Positions 37,530-45,207 of a stretch of DNA of 64,000 nt are shown here, piece by piece. Source of the DNA: Syntrophaceae bacterium. GTDB taxonomy: Bacteria; Desulfobacterota; BSN033; UBA1163. The DNA is taken from contig JACAEX010000088.1 of the NCBI GenBank assembly GCA_013388635.1, positions 20,667-84,666 of the forward strand, written 5' to 3'. The stretch's first letter is position 1; every line of letters begins with the position of its first letter. Made by a program: the position numbers and the translations under genes. Under the pieces are notes generated by a model. That model ran no database searches. It had not been told where the DNA came from and worked only from the letters and a program-made list of their open reading frames with translations.

Positions 37530-37705
37530 CCATCGGGCGGGGATGTCGGAGAGAATCTTATAGCGGAAACCTTATCTTGTCTCCCAACTACAAGAATACC
37601 ATGGGCCTCGAAACGGCGTGCTGTGATGAAGGGTCACCTTTCTAAGCCTAATCTTAAATCATCCGACCGCTTGATAAGATTTTCGGAGATATTCCCGCCC
37701 GATGG
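37530..37705. repeat. long imperfect inverted repeat
   Basis: CCATCGGGCGGGGATGTCGG ... AATCTTAT (37530-37566) pairs with the reverse complement of 37667-37705 (CCATCGGGCGGGAATATCTC ... AATCTTAT) at roughly 31 of 37 positions; similarity continues weakly outward. The arms are 100 bases apart. Confidence 0.6.
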
Positions 37706-37807
37706 CAGCCTTTCTCCACGCTTCAGTGACGTATTAAGAGCCACGGAATGCCTCGGTGATGGGTATGGAATCAACCGATCTGATAGGAAGGAAAAAGTAA
37801 TAAATAA

Positions 37808-37870
37808 GCCCTACATATCCTCTCCATTTGGGTGGGGTTTGGATGGTGGGAGTTAGAGGATATGTAGGGC
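37808..37870. repeat. perfect 16-base inverted repeat
   Basis: GCCCTACATATCCTCT (37808-37823) and AGAGGATATGTAGGGC (37855-37870) are exact reverse complements with a 31-base, G-rich loop. A bidirectional terminator, a mobile-element remnant or a structured RNA are possible. Confidence 0.65.
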
Positions 37871-37947
37871 CCCAAAATTTCTGCGCTGTGCCCTTTGCCC
37901 TTTGTTAATGCTCCAGGCAGGGCCGCCGGAATGAAAAATCTCCCGAT

Positions 37948-38085
37948 TCAGTGATCTTCCACTTCAACCAATCGTAGCTCCTTTTCAAAAACTTCTCTTC
38001 CCGAAGATGAGAGCGCTTCTTCCCCTTCTTTCTCGAATAAGGCCCGTACCGGTGATTCCATTCGTTCGTTAACATCGGCAATCAC
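37948..38085 (-). CDS. possible very small acidic protein after the cytochrome b gene
   Basis: Starting at GTG 38085 a 45-codon frame encodes an acidic peptide (ERMESPVRALFEKEGEEALS). It is too short for the track. The GTG overlaps a strong GGAGG, which better suits ATG 38075 in another frame (MLTNEWNHRYGPYSRKK, 56 codons to 37905). The two frames compete; the acidic one looks more protein-like, the other has the better start. Either would be the last gene of the cytochrome operon. Confidence 0.25.
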   Translation of the reverse strand: MIADVNERMESPVRALFEKEGEEALSSSGREVFEKELRLVEVEDH

Positions 38086-38109
38086 CTCCCTTAAGGTGGA
38101 TTATTGGTC

Positions 38110-38943
38110 TCACTCTCCTTTCCAATTCTTTATCGTCTGGTTTAAACCCTGGACGGTACCGTAGAGTCGCTTGATGGGAAAGATCTTTTCCCTCCTCTCA
38201 CCACGAAGAGGATAGACCCTACCTCCACCTACAGCCGCCGCCTCACCAAACTCCACCAGCTTTCCCTTCTCCTCGGCCTTGAGCCTCTCCAGCTCGAGGC
38301 CGTGCTCCTTCTCCATTTCGTGTTCTGTCAGGTGCCCCGTGATCCACGCCCAGCTCATGGGATAGACATCGGGATTGAAGATCACCGAATAGAAGTGCCA
38401 GACAATGATGGTGAGCGTGGCCAGGATCGCCTCATAAAAATGGATGGCCCGGGCCACATCGAATGTCCATTTCGGAAAAAATTTGAGCCATTCCACCTCA
38501 AACCAGAGGATGAAACCCGTTACCGTCATGACGATCGTCCCCCAGATCAGTCCGAGGTATTCCGCCTTCTCCCGGAAATTGAACCGGGGCATCTTGATCT
38601 CCTTAGCTGGCCGATTGATGAAGAGATTGTTCTTCAACGTCTCCCAAGCATCTCTGAGGTCTTTCACCACGGGAACCATATCCTTTAAAATGCCTCTTCC
38701 CCTCTGAGTGAAGAGCATGTACAGGATATGGTAGCCACCCAAGGTCACGATGGCCACACCGGAAAGACGATGGAGGAATCCCCGGAGCGTCATCCCACCG
38801 GGCACATCCGTAATGGGAGAGACCCAGAAGGCCTCTGGGTACTTCAGGGCGAAGCCGGTGATGACGAGGATGGTGAAATTGATGAAGAGGTTGATGTGCT
38901 GAACCCTCTCATTCAACGTCATTCTCAAGTACTTTTTGGCCAT
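38110..38943 (-). CDS. membrane cytochrome b (formate dehydrogenase gamma / Cbc-type)
   Basis: 277 residues from ATG 38943, which has GGGGAG five bases upstream; the track start adds two residues. Four membrane segments carry paired His (ERVQHINLFINFTILVITG, FLHRLSGVAIV, GYHILYML, RAIHFYEAILA, IIVWHFYSVIF), as in the di-haem cytochrome b of formate dehydrogenase and Ni-Fe hydrogenase. The family passes electrons between quinones and periplasmic partners. The 11-haem cytochrome gene ends 39 bases upstream on the same strand, so the pair forms a bc-type quinol-oxidising unit in outline. The C-terminal 70 residues are charged and cytoplasmic. Confidence 0.88.
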   Translation of the reverse strand: MAKKYLRMTLNERVQHINLFINFTILVITGFALKYPEAFWVSPITDVPGGMTLRGFLHRLSGVAIVTLGGYHILYMLFTQRGRGILKDMVPVVKDLRDAWETLKNNLFINRPAKEIKMPRFNFREKAEYLGLIWGTIVMTVTGFILWFEVEWLKFFPKWTFDVARAIHFYEAILATLTIIVWHFYSVIFNPDVYPMSWAWITGHLTEHEMEKEHGLELERLKAEEKGKLVEFGEAAAVGGGRVYPLRGERREKIFPIKRLYGTVQGLNQTIKNWKGE

Positions 38944-38982
38944 GGCCACTCCCCGTTCTAAAAAAAGCCACTGTTCAGCAGA

Positions 38983-40242
38983 TCAATGCATGCGATCGAT
39001 CGTCTTTCTCAGCCAGTCGGTAAAATTGAAGAAGATCATCCCTCCGATGACGCACACGATCAGGATGATGTAGGTGATTCGCACCCATCCCACCACCTTC
39101 TCTCCGAAATCCTCCCCTGCGGTCGAGGCGACCGCATGCATCTTCCCCTTGGCAAAATTTTCTGATGCCCCGGGATGACAGTTTCCGCAGGTCTTCTGAA
39201 GGTTGTCCTTGTAGACCATCGATTTTGGATCCGAAGAGGGCCGGATATCGTGAACGCCATGACAGCTGGCGCAGTTGGCAGAATAGGTATCTCCTCCCCG
39301 GTAAGAGAGACCGTGAAAACTGTCATAATAGGACTTCACCGGGGTTGTGGTGATCTTATACTCCCTTGAAATTCGCTCCGCCGCATGACATTGAGGACAG
39401 GTCGTCAAAGCGATCCTCCTCTCATTGACCGGAGAGTCCGGATCGACTTTTGCTTTAATCCCATGAATGCCATGGCAGGTGGTGCAGGTGGGAGAATCGG
39501 TCCTGCCTCTGGCGGCGAGCACCCCATGAATGCTTTCCGTAAATTGTTTGGTGATATCGGGATGGCAGGAGCCACAGGTTTGAGGAATGTTTGACCGAAA
39601 GATCGTCGATTTTGGATCGATCAGCGAGCGCAGATTGTGGCTCCCGTGGCAACTGGTACAGGTGACCTCGCCTGTCTTTTTATGAACACTCTTCTGAAAC
39701 GCCTCTCCAGGAATCGTCGCACCCAAGGCATGTTCCTTGACAAACTCGACATCAGAATGGCAACGATTGCACGTCCGCTCGATATTGGAGACGTGGGTCA
39801 TCGATTTGGGATTCTTGCTCGGCTGGATGTTATGTTTCCCGTGACAATCGTAACAGTTGGCTGCCCTCTCCGTGCCCTTCATGATCAGCTTGGAATGAAG
39901 ACCCTGCTGATACTCCTTCTCTGCCTCCCTGTGGCAAGTTCCGCAATGGACGCTCTTGTCCGCAGCCTTCTTCCCTCCTTCGGCGTGTCGATCGTCCTTG
40001 ATCCGGGTATGGCAGCTCGAACAGGAGAGTTTTCCATGAACCGAACTTTTGAACCCTGCCTCTGAGACGAAGAGCGAGAGGCTTCGGCCACGGGGATCCT
40101 GTTTTTTCAATGACTCGTCCTGATGACAACCCAGGCAGAAGGATAGGTCGGCCCGGGCCACACCCACCATCAGCCCGACAAAGAGAGAGACGACCCCCGA
40201 GAGGACAACCCAGGTGCTCATGCCCACTTCTCTCCCCTTCAT
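38983..40242 (-). CDS. 11-haem cytochrome c with C-terminal membrane anchor
   Basis: 419 residues with a signal peptide (cleavage near the ARA at about 32), 11 CxxCH sites (CLGCH, CSSCH, CGTCH, CYDCH, CNRCH, CTSCH, CGSCH, CTTCH, CPQCH, CASCH, CGNCH) and repeated DPKS ... IPQTCGSCHP units. A C-terminal membrane helix (VRITYIILIVCVIGGMIFFN) would anchor it to the inner membrane. It is expected to take electrons from the cytochrome b encoded next and pass them across the periplasm. ATG 40242 has AGGGAGG eight bases upstream and overlaps the TGA of the receiver gene (ATGA), so the two are translationally coupled. Confidence 0.92.
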   Translation of the reverse strand: MKGREVGMSTWVVLSGVVSLFVGLMVGVARADLSFCLGCHQDESLKKQDPRGRSLSLFVSEAGFKSSVHGKLSCSSCHTRIKDDRHAEGGKKAADKSVHCGTCHREAEKEYQQGLHSKLIMKGTERAANCYDCHGKHNIQPSKNPKSMTHVSNIERTCNRCHSDVEFVKEHALGATIPGEAFQKSVHKKTGEVTCTSCHGSHNLRSLIDPKSTIFRSNIPQTCGSCHPDITKQFTESIHGVLAARGRTDSPTCTTCHGIHGIKAKVDPDSPVNERRIALTTCPQCHAAERISREYKITTTPVKSYYDSFHGLSYRGGDTYSANCASCHGVHDIRPSSDPKSMVYKDNLQKTCGNCHPGASENFAKGKMHAVASTAGEDFGEKVVGWVRITYIILIVCVIGGMIFFNFTDWLRKTIDRMH

Positions 40243-40667
40243 GCAGGAACCCTCCCTGGAATGAGGAAAGGGAAAAAACCCTCTTTCAGATTCTCCCTCT
40301 CGATCTTTTCAAAAGCACATTCCACAGCAGACTTGACCTCCTCGAGATCGACCGGTTTCATCGCTTGATAGAAGATCCCTGCTCCCCGGAGACGCTTCAC
40401 CAGGCCAAGGGAAGCCTCTGAAGAGATCACAATCACCTGGATCTTATCGTTGATCTTTTTGACCAGGGGAAGCAGATCACAGGCCTTCACGCCTTCGATC
40501 TCATCATCGAGGAGGACAACCAGGATCTTGCCGTTTCGAACCTTTCGAATCACCTCGCTCACCATCCGGGCTGTCTCCACTCTGTACCCGACGCCGTGAA
40601 AAAAAGTGGAGAGCGATCTGGCCAAGAGATCGTCCTGATAAGCAATAAGGATCGTTTTCGATTTCAT
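40239..40667 (-). CDS. receiver-domain protein in the cytochrome operon
   Basis: 142 residues. A CheY-like receiver with acidic residues (ILIAYQDDLLARSL), the phospho-acceptor region LVVLLDDEIEG, a Ser pair (VISSEAS) and a conserved Lys (AMKPVDLEEV). A short C-terminal tail follows, with no DNA-binding domain. Its stop overlaps the start of the 11-haem cytochrome gene by four bases, so it is made together with a membrane electron-transfer chain. It may tune the complex or report its state; no precedent is known to me. Confidence 0.82.
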   Translation of the reverse strand: MKSKTILIAYQDDLLARSLSTFFHGVGYRVETARMVSEVIRKVRNGKILVVLLDDEIEGVKACDLLPLVKKINDKIQVIVISSEASLGLVKRLRGAGIFYQAMKPVDLEEVKSAVECAFEKIERENLKEGFFPFLIPGRVPA

Positions 40668-40744
40668 CTCAATTTCTCCGATTCCCTAAGAAACCTCTCT
40701 CGCCTGCCCAGAAGAGGAGCAACCTCTCCTCAGTATGCCTCTTC

Positions 40745-40993
40745 TTATGTCGCCTCGACAGGCATCTCTCCTCTTCGATGAGAAGAAAATGCCGTCCCGA
40801 TGAAGGAGGAGAGGAGAATGCCTGCTGGGATCAGTTGAGCCAGGACAACGACGATCCCAAAGGTGAGGAAGAACCAGACTCCCAGGAGCCCTGCTCCTCT
40901 AATCCCCCCTGCATAGGCAATGCCCAGAGAGGTCAGCGCTACAGCGACGACAAAGGCCAAGCTCAGAATGGTTAGAATCTGTCTCATCCGCAT
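40745..40993 (-). CDS. small two-helix membrane protein (paralogue B)
   Basis: 82 residues from ATG 40993, chosen because AGGAGG is six bases upstream (the track begins at GTG 41011). A first hydrophobic stretch, possibly a signal peptide (ILTILSLAFVVAVALTSLGI), and a second helix ending VVVLAQLIPAGILLSSFIGT are followed by a short basic tail. The motif LxQLIPAxxLxxSFIGT is shared with the gene immediately upstream (41024-41323), so they are tandem duplicates. Family not recognised. Confidence 0.7.
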   Translation of the reverse strand: MRMRQILTILSLAFVVAVALTSLGIAYAGGIRGAGLLGVWFFLTFGIVVVLAQLIPAGILLSSFIGTAFSSHRRGEMPVEAT

Positions 40994-41023
40994 GGAAAGC
41001 CTCCTCATCACTCAGTTTTCAAG

Positions 41024-41323
41024 CTACTTCTTTACGGCTGCCGGTTCATACCCAGGAAGTACTGCCTTCCCTTCAACCGCCTCCTCTTTGACTTCCTTCT
41101 TCCGCTTGAAAACCATGCCTGAGGTCGTACCGATGAAAGAGAAGAAGAGGAGCGCTGCCGGGATCAACTGAAGGAGAACGATGATCGCTCCGATGATAAT
41201 GAAAATCCAAAGGGCAACGCCTGCATCCTTAAGACTGATCGACCTTGCAAAGGCCGGTGTGGCCGTCAAAATGGTCAACCCAGCGACCAGACCGAGAGTC
41301 AATAGTTTCTTTGTCTTTGCCAT
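41024..41323 (-). CDS. small two-helix membrane protein (paralogue A)
   Basis: 99 residues. A signal-peptide-like start (KKLLTLGLVAGLTILTATPAFA) is followed by one strong membrane helix (IIIGAIIVLLQLIPAALLFF), then SFIGTTSGMVF and a charged tail. AGGGGGGA is six bases upstream of the ATG. It is the first gene behind the sigma-54 promoter at 41361-41377 and so opens the cytochrome operon. It shares its core with the next gene. A role in assembling or modulating the cytochrome complex is only inferred. Confidence 0.75.
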   Translation of the reverse strand: MAKTKKLLTLGLVAGLTILTATPAFARSISLKDAGVALWIFIIIGAIIVLLQLIPAALLFFSFIGTTSGMVFKRKKEVKEEAVEGKAVLPGYEPAAVKK

Positions 41324-41360
41324 AAACCATCCCCCCTTTCCTTAGGGTCACCTTTGAGGC

Positions 41361-41377
41361 TGCATATCCTGTGCCAA
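41361..41377 (-). promoter_or_regulatory. sigma-54 (-24/-12) promoter of the cytochrome operon
   Basis: Read on the minus strand the sequence is TTGGCACAGGATATGCA: the -24 TTGGCAC and -12 ATGCA with GG and GC separated by exactly ten bases, matching TGGCAC-N5-TTGC except one base. Transcription would start near 41350, about 27 bases before the small membrane protein's ATG. The NtrC-type activator at 41886-43289 is the obvious regulator. Confidence 0.75.
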
Positions 41378-41571
41378 TGTGAAAAAAGGAACAGATTTGA
41401 ATTAATACTTTGAAATTATTGAGTTTTTCAATTTTTGATTCCGGGTAAAAAGGATCTAAGTGTATATTTTTAATATACAAATTTCGGAAGGTTAAGAGGG
41501 AAGGGATTGGCTAAGAAGCGTAGATTACAGATATATTTTTAGAAATTATAGAAATATACACCCTGGTCCCT
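41378..41571. promoter_or_regulatory. AT-rich region upstream of the sigma-54 promoter
   Basis: About 190 AT-rich bases with no gene, containing palindromic runs such as GTATATTTTTAATATAC (41461-41477). This is where activator-binding and bending sites would be expected; no specific NtrC-type site was identified. Confidence 0.4.
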
Positions 41572-41778
41572 CTAAAATCTAAGCGTGCGGGCCAGAATGG
41601 TGAAGGCGATAATCGGAATCAGCCAGCAGAAAAAAGCTATAATAAAACAGAGGCTTACGTCATCTGTCTCTATCCTTTTTAATTCTCCGTACTTAGCAAT
41701 CAGGATCATCCCGAGGGCAGCAATACCGACGACCACAATCGACCAACCCAAGATCAGCCATTTAAAAAAATCTGACAC
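41572..41778 (-). CDS. small hydrophobic protein, unknown
   Basis: 68 residues with two membrane helices (WLILGWSIVVVGIAALGMIL and CFIIAFFCWLIPIIAFTILA). GTG start with AAGGGAG about ten bases upstream. It lies between the NtrC-type activator and the sigma-54 promoter, on the same strand. Family not recognised; it could belong with the other small membrane proteins of the operon. Confidence 0.5.
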   Translation of the reverse strand: MSDFFKWLILGWSIVVVGIAALGMILIAKYGELKRIETDDVSLCFIIAFFCWLIPIIAFTILARTLRF

Positions 41779-41885
41779 TTCGCTTCGTTCTCCCTTGGAA
41801 TGTTGGAATAGTGGAATATTGGTTAAATGATCGCTAACTGCAAAAGATATAGATTTTCCCCATCATTCCATTCTTCCTTATTCCA

Positions 41886-43289
41886 TCACGATTCTTCACG
41901 GGCCCGGATGTTGTACTTTCTCATCAGCGCCTGGAAGTTTGGCCGAAGCATCCCCACCTCCTCGGCTGCCCTTGTCACATTCCACTGATGCCTCTCCAGG
42001 GCATTGAGGACAAAGGCCTTCTCCACCTCTTCCACTGCCTTTTCCCGCAGTTGCTTCTTGAGCTCTTTTAATTCCTCGCTCGTCATCGGGATTGGCCTCT
42101 CCCATCTCTCTTTCTCCTGCTCACCGGGAAGGATGATGTGTTCTCCTCGAACCATTTCGTCTTCGATCATCACTACGGTCCGTTCGATCACATTCTCAAG
42201 TTCCCGGACATTGCCTGGCCACGGGTATTTCATCAACTTGTCCATGGCCTCGGGTGTAAACCCCTTGATCTTCTTCCCCATCTCCTCTCCATACTTCTTA
42301 AGAAAATGGACCGCCAAGAGAGGGATGTCCTCCTGTCTCTCCCTCAGAGTGGGAAGGTAGATGGGAACGATGTTCAGTCGATAATAGAGATCCTCCCGGA
42401 AGGTCTCCTCTTTGATCATTTTTTGCAGATCTTTGTTGGTGGCGGCGATGAGGCGGATGTCCACCTTCTTGGCCTTTGTCCCGCCCACCGGCGTAAACTC
42501 CCTCTCCTGCAATACCCTGAGAAGCTTGGCCTGGATCCCAAGGCTGATATTACCCACCTCATCGAGAAAGACAGTTCCTCCGTCTGCCACCTCAAAGAGT
42601 CCTGGCTTGGTACTGACGGCCCCTGTGAACGAACCCCTGATATGCCCGAACAATTCGCTCTCCAGCAGGTTTTCGGAAAGAACAGCGCAGTCCACAGGAA
42701 CGAACTGCTTCTCTCTCCTCGGACTGTTAAAATGGATGGCACGGGCGATCAATTCCTTTCCTGTCCCGCTATGACCATAGATCAGAACCGTGCTGTCGGT
42801 CGGGGCCACCTTGGCAATGATCCGGTAGATCTCCTGCATCTTCTTGCTCTTCCCGACGATATTGTGAAAGCCATATTTCTCCTGGAGTTCCTGACGGAGG
42901 TAGATATTCTCCAGCATCAGGCTCCTCTTCTCGATCGCCTTCTTCACCACCACCGAGACCTCATCGGGAGTAAAGGGTTTCGGGATGTAATCGAAGGCCC
43001 CCAGCTTCATGGCCTCCACCGCAGTCTCCACTGTTGAAAAGCCGGTGATCATGATGACGATTGTATCGGGATAATCCCTGCGGACCGTCTTCAGGACTTC
43101 CATGCCGTCGACCCCGGGCATCTTAAGATCGGTGATGACGACATCGAAAGGGCTCTGCCTCATTTTATCAAATGCCTCCATCCCACTGAGGGCTGTGTCC
43201 ACTTCATAGCCCTCCTCCTCCAGAATCCGTTTGCAACTCTCGCAAACGATCATCTCATCATCGACGACCAGTATCCTCGGAGCAGTCAT
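41886..43289 (-). CDS. sigma-54-dependent response regulator (NtrC family)
   Basis: 467 residues. A receiver (about 5-120; phospho-acceptor VVITDLKMPGVDG, Lys in YIPKPF), the AAA+ activator domain (about 145-380; Walker A YGHSGTGKE, Walker B GGTVFLDEVG) and a Fis-type helix-turn-helix (RHQWNVTRAAEEVGM). The sigma-54 contact loop reads GSFTGA where the consensus is GAFTGA, a mild change. GGAGG lies eight bases upstream of the ATG. No kinase gene is adjacent. It sits upstream of, and on the same strand as, the cytochrome operon, whose promoter is of the -24/-12 type, so it probably activates it. Confidence 0.95.
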   Translation of the reverse strand: MTAPRILVVDDEMIVCESCKRILEEEGYEVDTALSGMEAFDKMRQSPFDVVITDLKMPGVDGMEVLKTVRRDYPDTIVIMITGFSTVETAVEAMKLGAFDYIPKPFTPDEVSVVVKKAIEKRSLMLENIYLRQELQEKYGFHNIVGKSKKMQEIYRIIAKVAPTDSTVLIYGHSGTGKELIARAIHFNSPRREKQFVPVDCAVLSENLLESELFGHIRGSFTGAVSTKPGLFEVADGGTVFLDEVGNISLGIQAKLLRVLQEREFTPVGGTKAKKVDIRLIAATNKDLQKMIKEETFREDLYYRLNIVPIYLPTLRERQEDIPLLAVHFLKKYGEEMGKKIKGFTPEAMDKLMKYPWPGNVRELENVIERTVVMIEDEMVRGEHIILPGEQEKERWERPIPMTSEELKELKKQLREKAVEEVEKAFVLNALERHQWNVTRAAEEVGMLRPNFQALMRKYNIRAREES

Positions 43290-43426
43290 CCTTTTCGCCT
43301 CCTTCGTCTCATCTGGGCGCCCAAAACTTAGTTATTCTTTCGATTTATCCTACCACAAAACAAGTCTTAAAATCTATACTCTTTTTAAACACTTATCAGC
43401 TCTACGTTTTCCGTCTTTATCCATCG

Positions 43427-44071
43427 TTACCCGGGCGCAATCAGTCTCGCCTCCAGATCTCTCAAATCGAGGAGGACAGAATCCCCTCTTCTCCCGCCTC
43501 TTCGGTCTAAGAAAAAGGCCCTCATCCCCAACGACCTGGGGACGATATAGTCAAACTCATAGTGATCACCCACATGAACGATCTCCTCAGGAGAAGCCCT
43601 TAGGATCTGACAAACCTGTTGATAGAAACTGGACGTCTTCTTAACCAACCCGAAGTCGGACGTGGCTGAAAAGATCTTCTCGAAGTGTCCATCGAGGCCT
43701 GTGGCCTTCAACTCGATATCGATGAACTCCCTTCCTGCGTTGGAGGTGAGGATCAAAGAGAACTTATTTCTTAAGTGATCCAATACCTGGTTGACGTCCG
43801 GATAGACACGAATCTTGTCAATGTATCGCTCCATCACGCTCTGCCAGGGCATCTCCAACTGGAAAAAACGAAACCAGTATTTGATGTCATACCACTCGAT
43901 CGCACCCTCGCCCACTTTGCCGTACTCGCCTTCGATAAAGGCCTTCGCCCTCTCAAAGGAGATGCCATACTTCTCGGCATAAAGCGTGGGGATGCCGTGG
44001 CCCCAGACCCATTCGGTGAACTCGGGATCGATCAGTGTTCCGTCCATGTCAAAAGAGATGAATCTGACCAT
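43427..44071 (-). CDS. HAD-family hydrolase
   Basis: 214 residues with the HAD motifs: nucleophile loop ISFDMDGTLID, motif II ILTSNAGR, Lys in GLVKKTSSF and the acidic motif HVGDHYEFDYIVP. Helical cap residues (about 20-90) suggest the phosphoglycolate-phosphatase-like subfamily. Substrate unknown. GAGGAGG is just before the ATG. It is transcribed toward the regulator gene, separated from it by 137 AT-rich bases, and preceded by a palindromic repeat. Confidence 0.85.
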   Translation of the reverse strand: MVRFISFDMDGTLIDPEFTEWVWGHGIPTLYAEKYGISFERAKAFIEGEYGKVGEGAIEWYDIKYWFRFFQLEMPWQSVMERYIDKIRVYPDVNQVLDHLRNKFSLILTSNAGREFIDIELKATGLDGHFEKIFSATSDFGLVKKTSSFYQQVCQILRASPEEIVHVGDHYEFDYIVPRSLGMRAFFLDRRGGRRGDSVLLDLRDLEARLIAPG

Positions 44072-44084
44072 TCCTCCTCCAAGA

Positions 44085-44232
44085 GCGAAAATTCGAAATC
44101 CGAATATCGAAATCCCTGCCTACCGGCAGGCAGGCGAAACAATTTCTAAATTCAAATTTTCAAATTATCATTTTAGAATTTGTTATTTTGATCATTCGAA
44201 TTTGTTTCGAATTTCGTGCTTCGGATTTATAT
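44085..44232. repeat. interspersed palindromic repeat, 'gaaatccg...cggattt' family, copy 1
   Basis: A spacer of about 148 bases with complementary ends (CGAAATCCGAATATCG and CGAATTTCGTGCTTCGGATTT) around a core CCTGCCTACCGGCAGGCAGG (44115-44134). Copy 2 lies at 45050-45199 and a degraded copy without the core at about 56371-56517. Confidence 0.7.
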
Positions 44233-44234
44233 TC

Positions 44235-45002
44235 TTAAATCCTTTCAATGACCACATCCTCTGCGGTCCGAACCTCCCTTTCTAAATCCATAACCACAAT
44301 GGTCCGGATCGGCAGATAGGCATGAGAGGTGAAGATCGTGATGCACCTCTTTTCAAACATCAGCAGCGGCGCATTGGGCTGATGGGATCGCACAAGAATC
44401 CGTTTTCCGTAGCGTTCCATCATCTCACCGAAATAAGGTCTGCCGAGCTGAGGCCTTCCGCTCCAATCATCCCGGACATGGATCTCGCTTTCTACAAAAT
44501 CTCCCCAGACGATCCTATCCCAGTTTGCATCTCCCCATTCGATCCGATTCGTCTCCTCGAGGGAGTCCAATTCAGGGAGTCCTCCGTGGAGCCCCAGCAC
44601 CCCGTTTCCAGAGGTGATCGCTAATGGGAATTTGGAGAAGAGATGGCCGTAGGCCTCCTTCTCCATCAGTGAAAGGGAATTCCAGAAGTTGGCGGGATAA
44701 AGTTCCTTCACCATATACCCCTCATGGTTCCCAGCTAAAAGGAAGATCTCATCCGGATGCTCCCTTTTCAGGTGGAGCAGATAATGGAGATTCTCTCTCG
44801 AGTATTGGCCCCGATCCACATAGTCTCCAAGGAAGACGATCCGGTATGGTCTCTTGAGATATTGACGGACGACCTGCTCGCTTGCACTGAGATCCCCGTG
44901 GGTATCCCCCACAAAGACGACCTTCCCTTCGGATGGAAGACGGATCAGTCGGGACTCCCTTTCAAGAATCTTACCAACCTCGTCAAATAGATCTTTTTCC
45001 AT
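44235..45002 (-). CDS. PPP-family metallophosphatase
   Basis: 255 residues from ATG 45002, chosen because AAAGGG lies upstream; the track adds 20 residues encoded by a repeat. All signature motifs of the PP1/PP2A-type phosphatases are present in order: VFVGDTHGD, FLGDYVDRGQYS, LAGNHEGY, LHGGLPE and RSHQP. It would dephosphorylate Ser/Thr proteins or small molecules in the cytoplasm using two metals. It is set between two copies of the same repeat. No cognate Ser/Thr kinase is seen in the window. Confidence 0.9.
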   Translation of the reverse strand: MEKDLFDEVGKILERESRLIRLPSEGKVVFVGDTHGDLSASEQVVRQYLKRPYRIVFLGDYVDRGQYSRENLHYLLHLKREHPDEIFLLAGNHEGYMVKELYPANFWNSLSLMEKEAYGHLFSKFPLAITSGNGVLGLHGGLPELDSLEETNRIEWGDANWDRIVWGDFVESEIHVRDDWSGRPQLGRPYFGEMMERYGKRILVRSHQPNAPLLMFEKRCITIFTSHAYLPIRTIVVMDLEREVRTAEDVVIERI

Positions 45003-45049
45003 CGTATCCCTTTCCGCCGGCTCATCAAAATAGATCTTTGACAAAATCC

Positions 45050-45199
45050 TAAATCCGAACATCGCAATCCCTGCCTACCGGCAGGCAGGCGAAACCATTC
45101 CTAAATTTAAATGTTCAAAACAAAACATTTTGAAAATTAGGATTTTGGTCATTTGAACTTGTTTCGAAATTCGAATTTCGGATTTCGTGCTTCGAGTTT
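45050..45199. repeat. interspersed palindromic repeat, copy 2
   Basis: Same family as 44085-44232: core CCTGCCTACCGGCAGGCAGG (45070-45089), flanked by AATC and CGAAACCATT, with complementary outer arms CCTAAATCCGAACAT and TTCGGATTTCGTGCTTCG. Confidence 0.7.
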
Positions 45200-45207
45200 T
45201 ACCGATC

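Larger units (their letters stand above)
37434..37947. other. non-coding region with inverted repeats
   Basis: About 510 bases in which no convincing gene is seen; the track ORF 37425-37856 has no family-like sequence. It holds GTGGAAACTTTCCAC (37518-37532), a long imperfect inverted repeat (37530-37566 with 37667-37705) and a perfect 16-base inverted repeat (37808-37823 with 37855-37870). Confidence 0.6.

Noticed and set aside
37425-37856. Plus-strand ORF of 143 codons in the gap before the cytochrome b gene
   Set aside because: No ribosome site, low-complexity product, and it spans inverted repeats; treated as non-coding.
42138-43037. Plus-strand ORF of 299 codons
   Set aside because: Antisense to the NtrC-type regulator, whose motifs are unambiguous.
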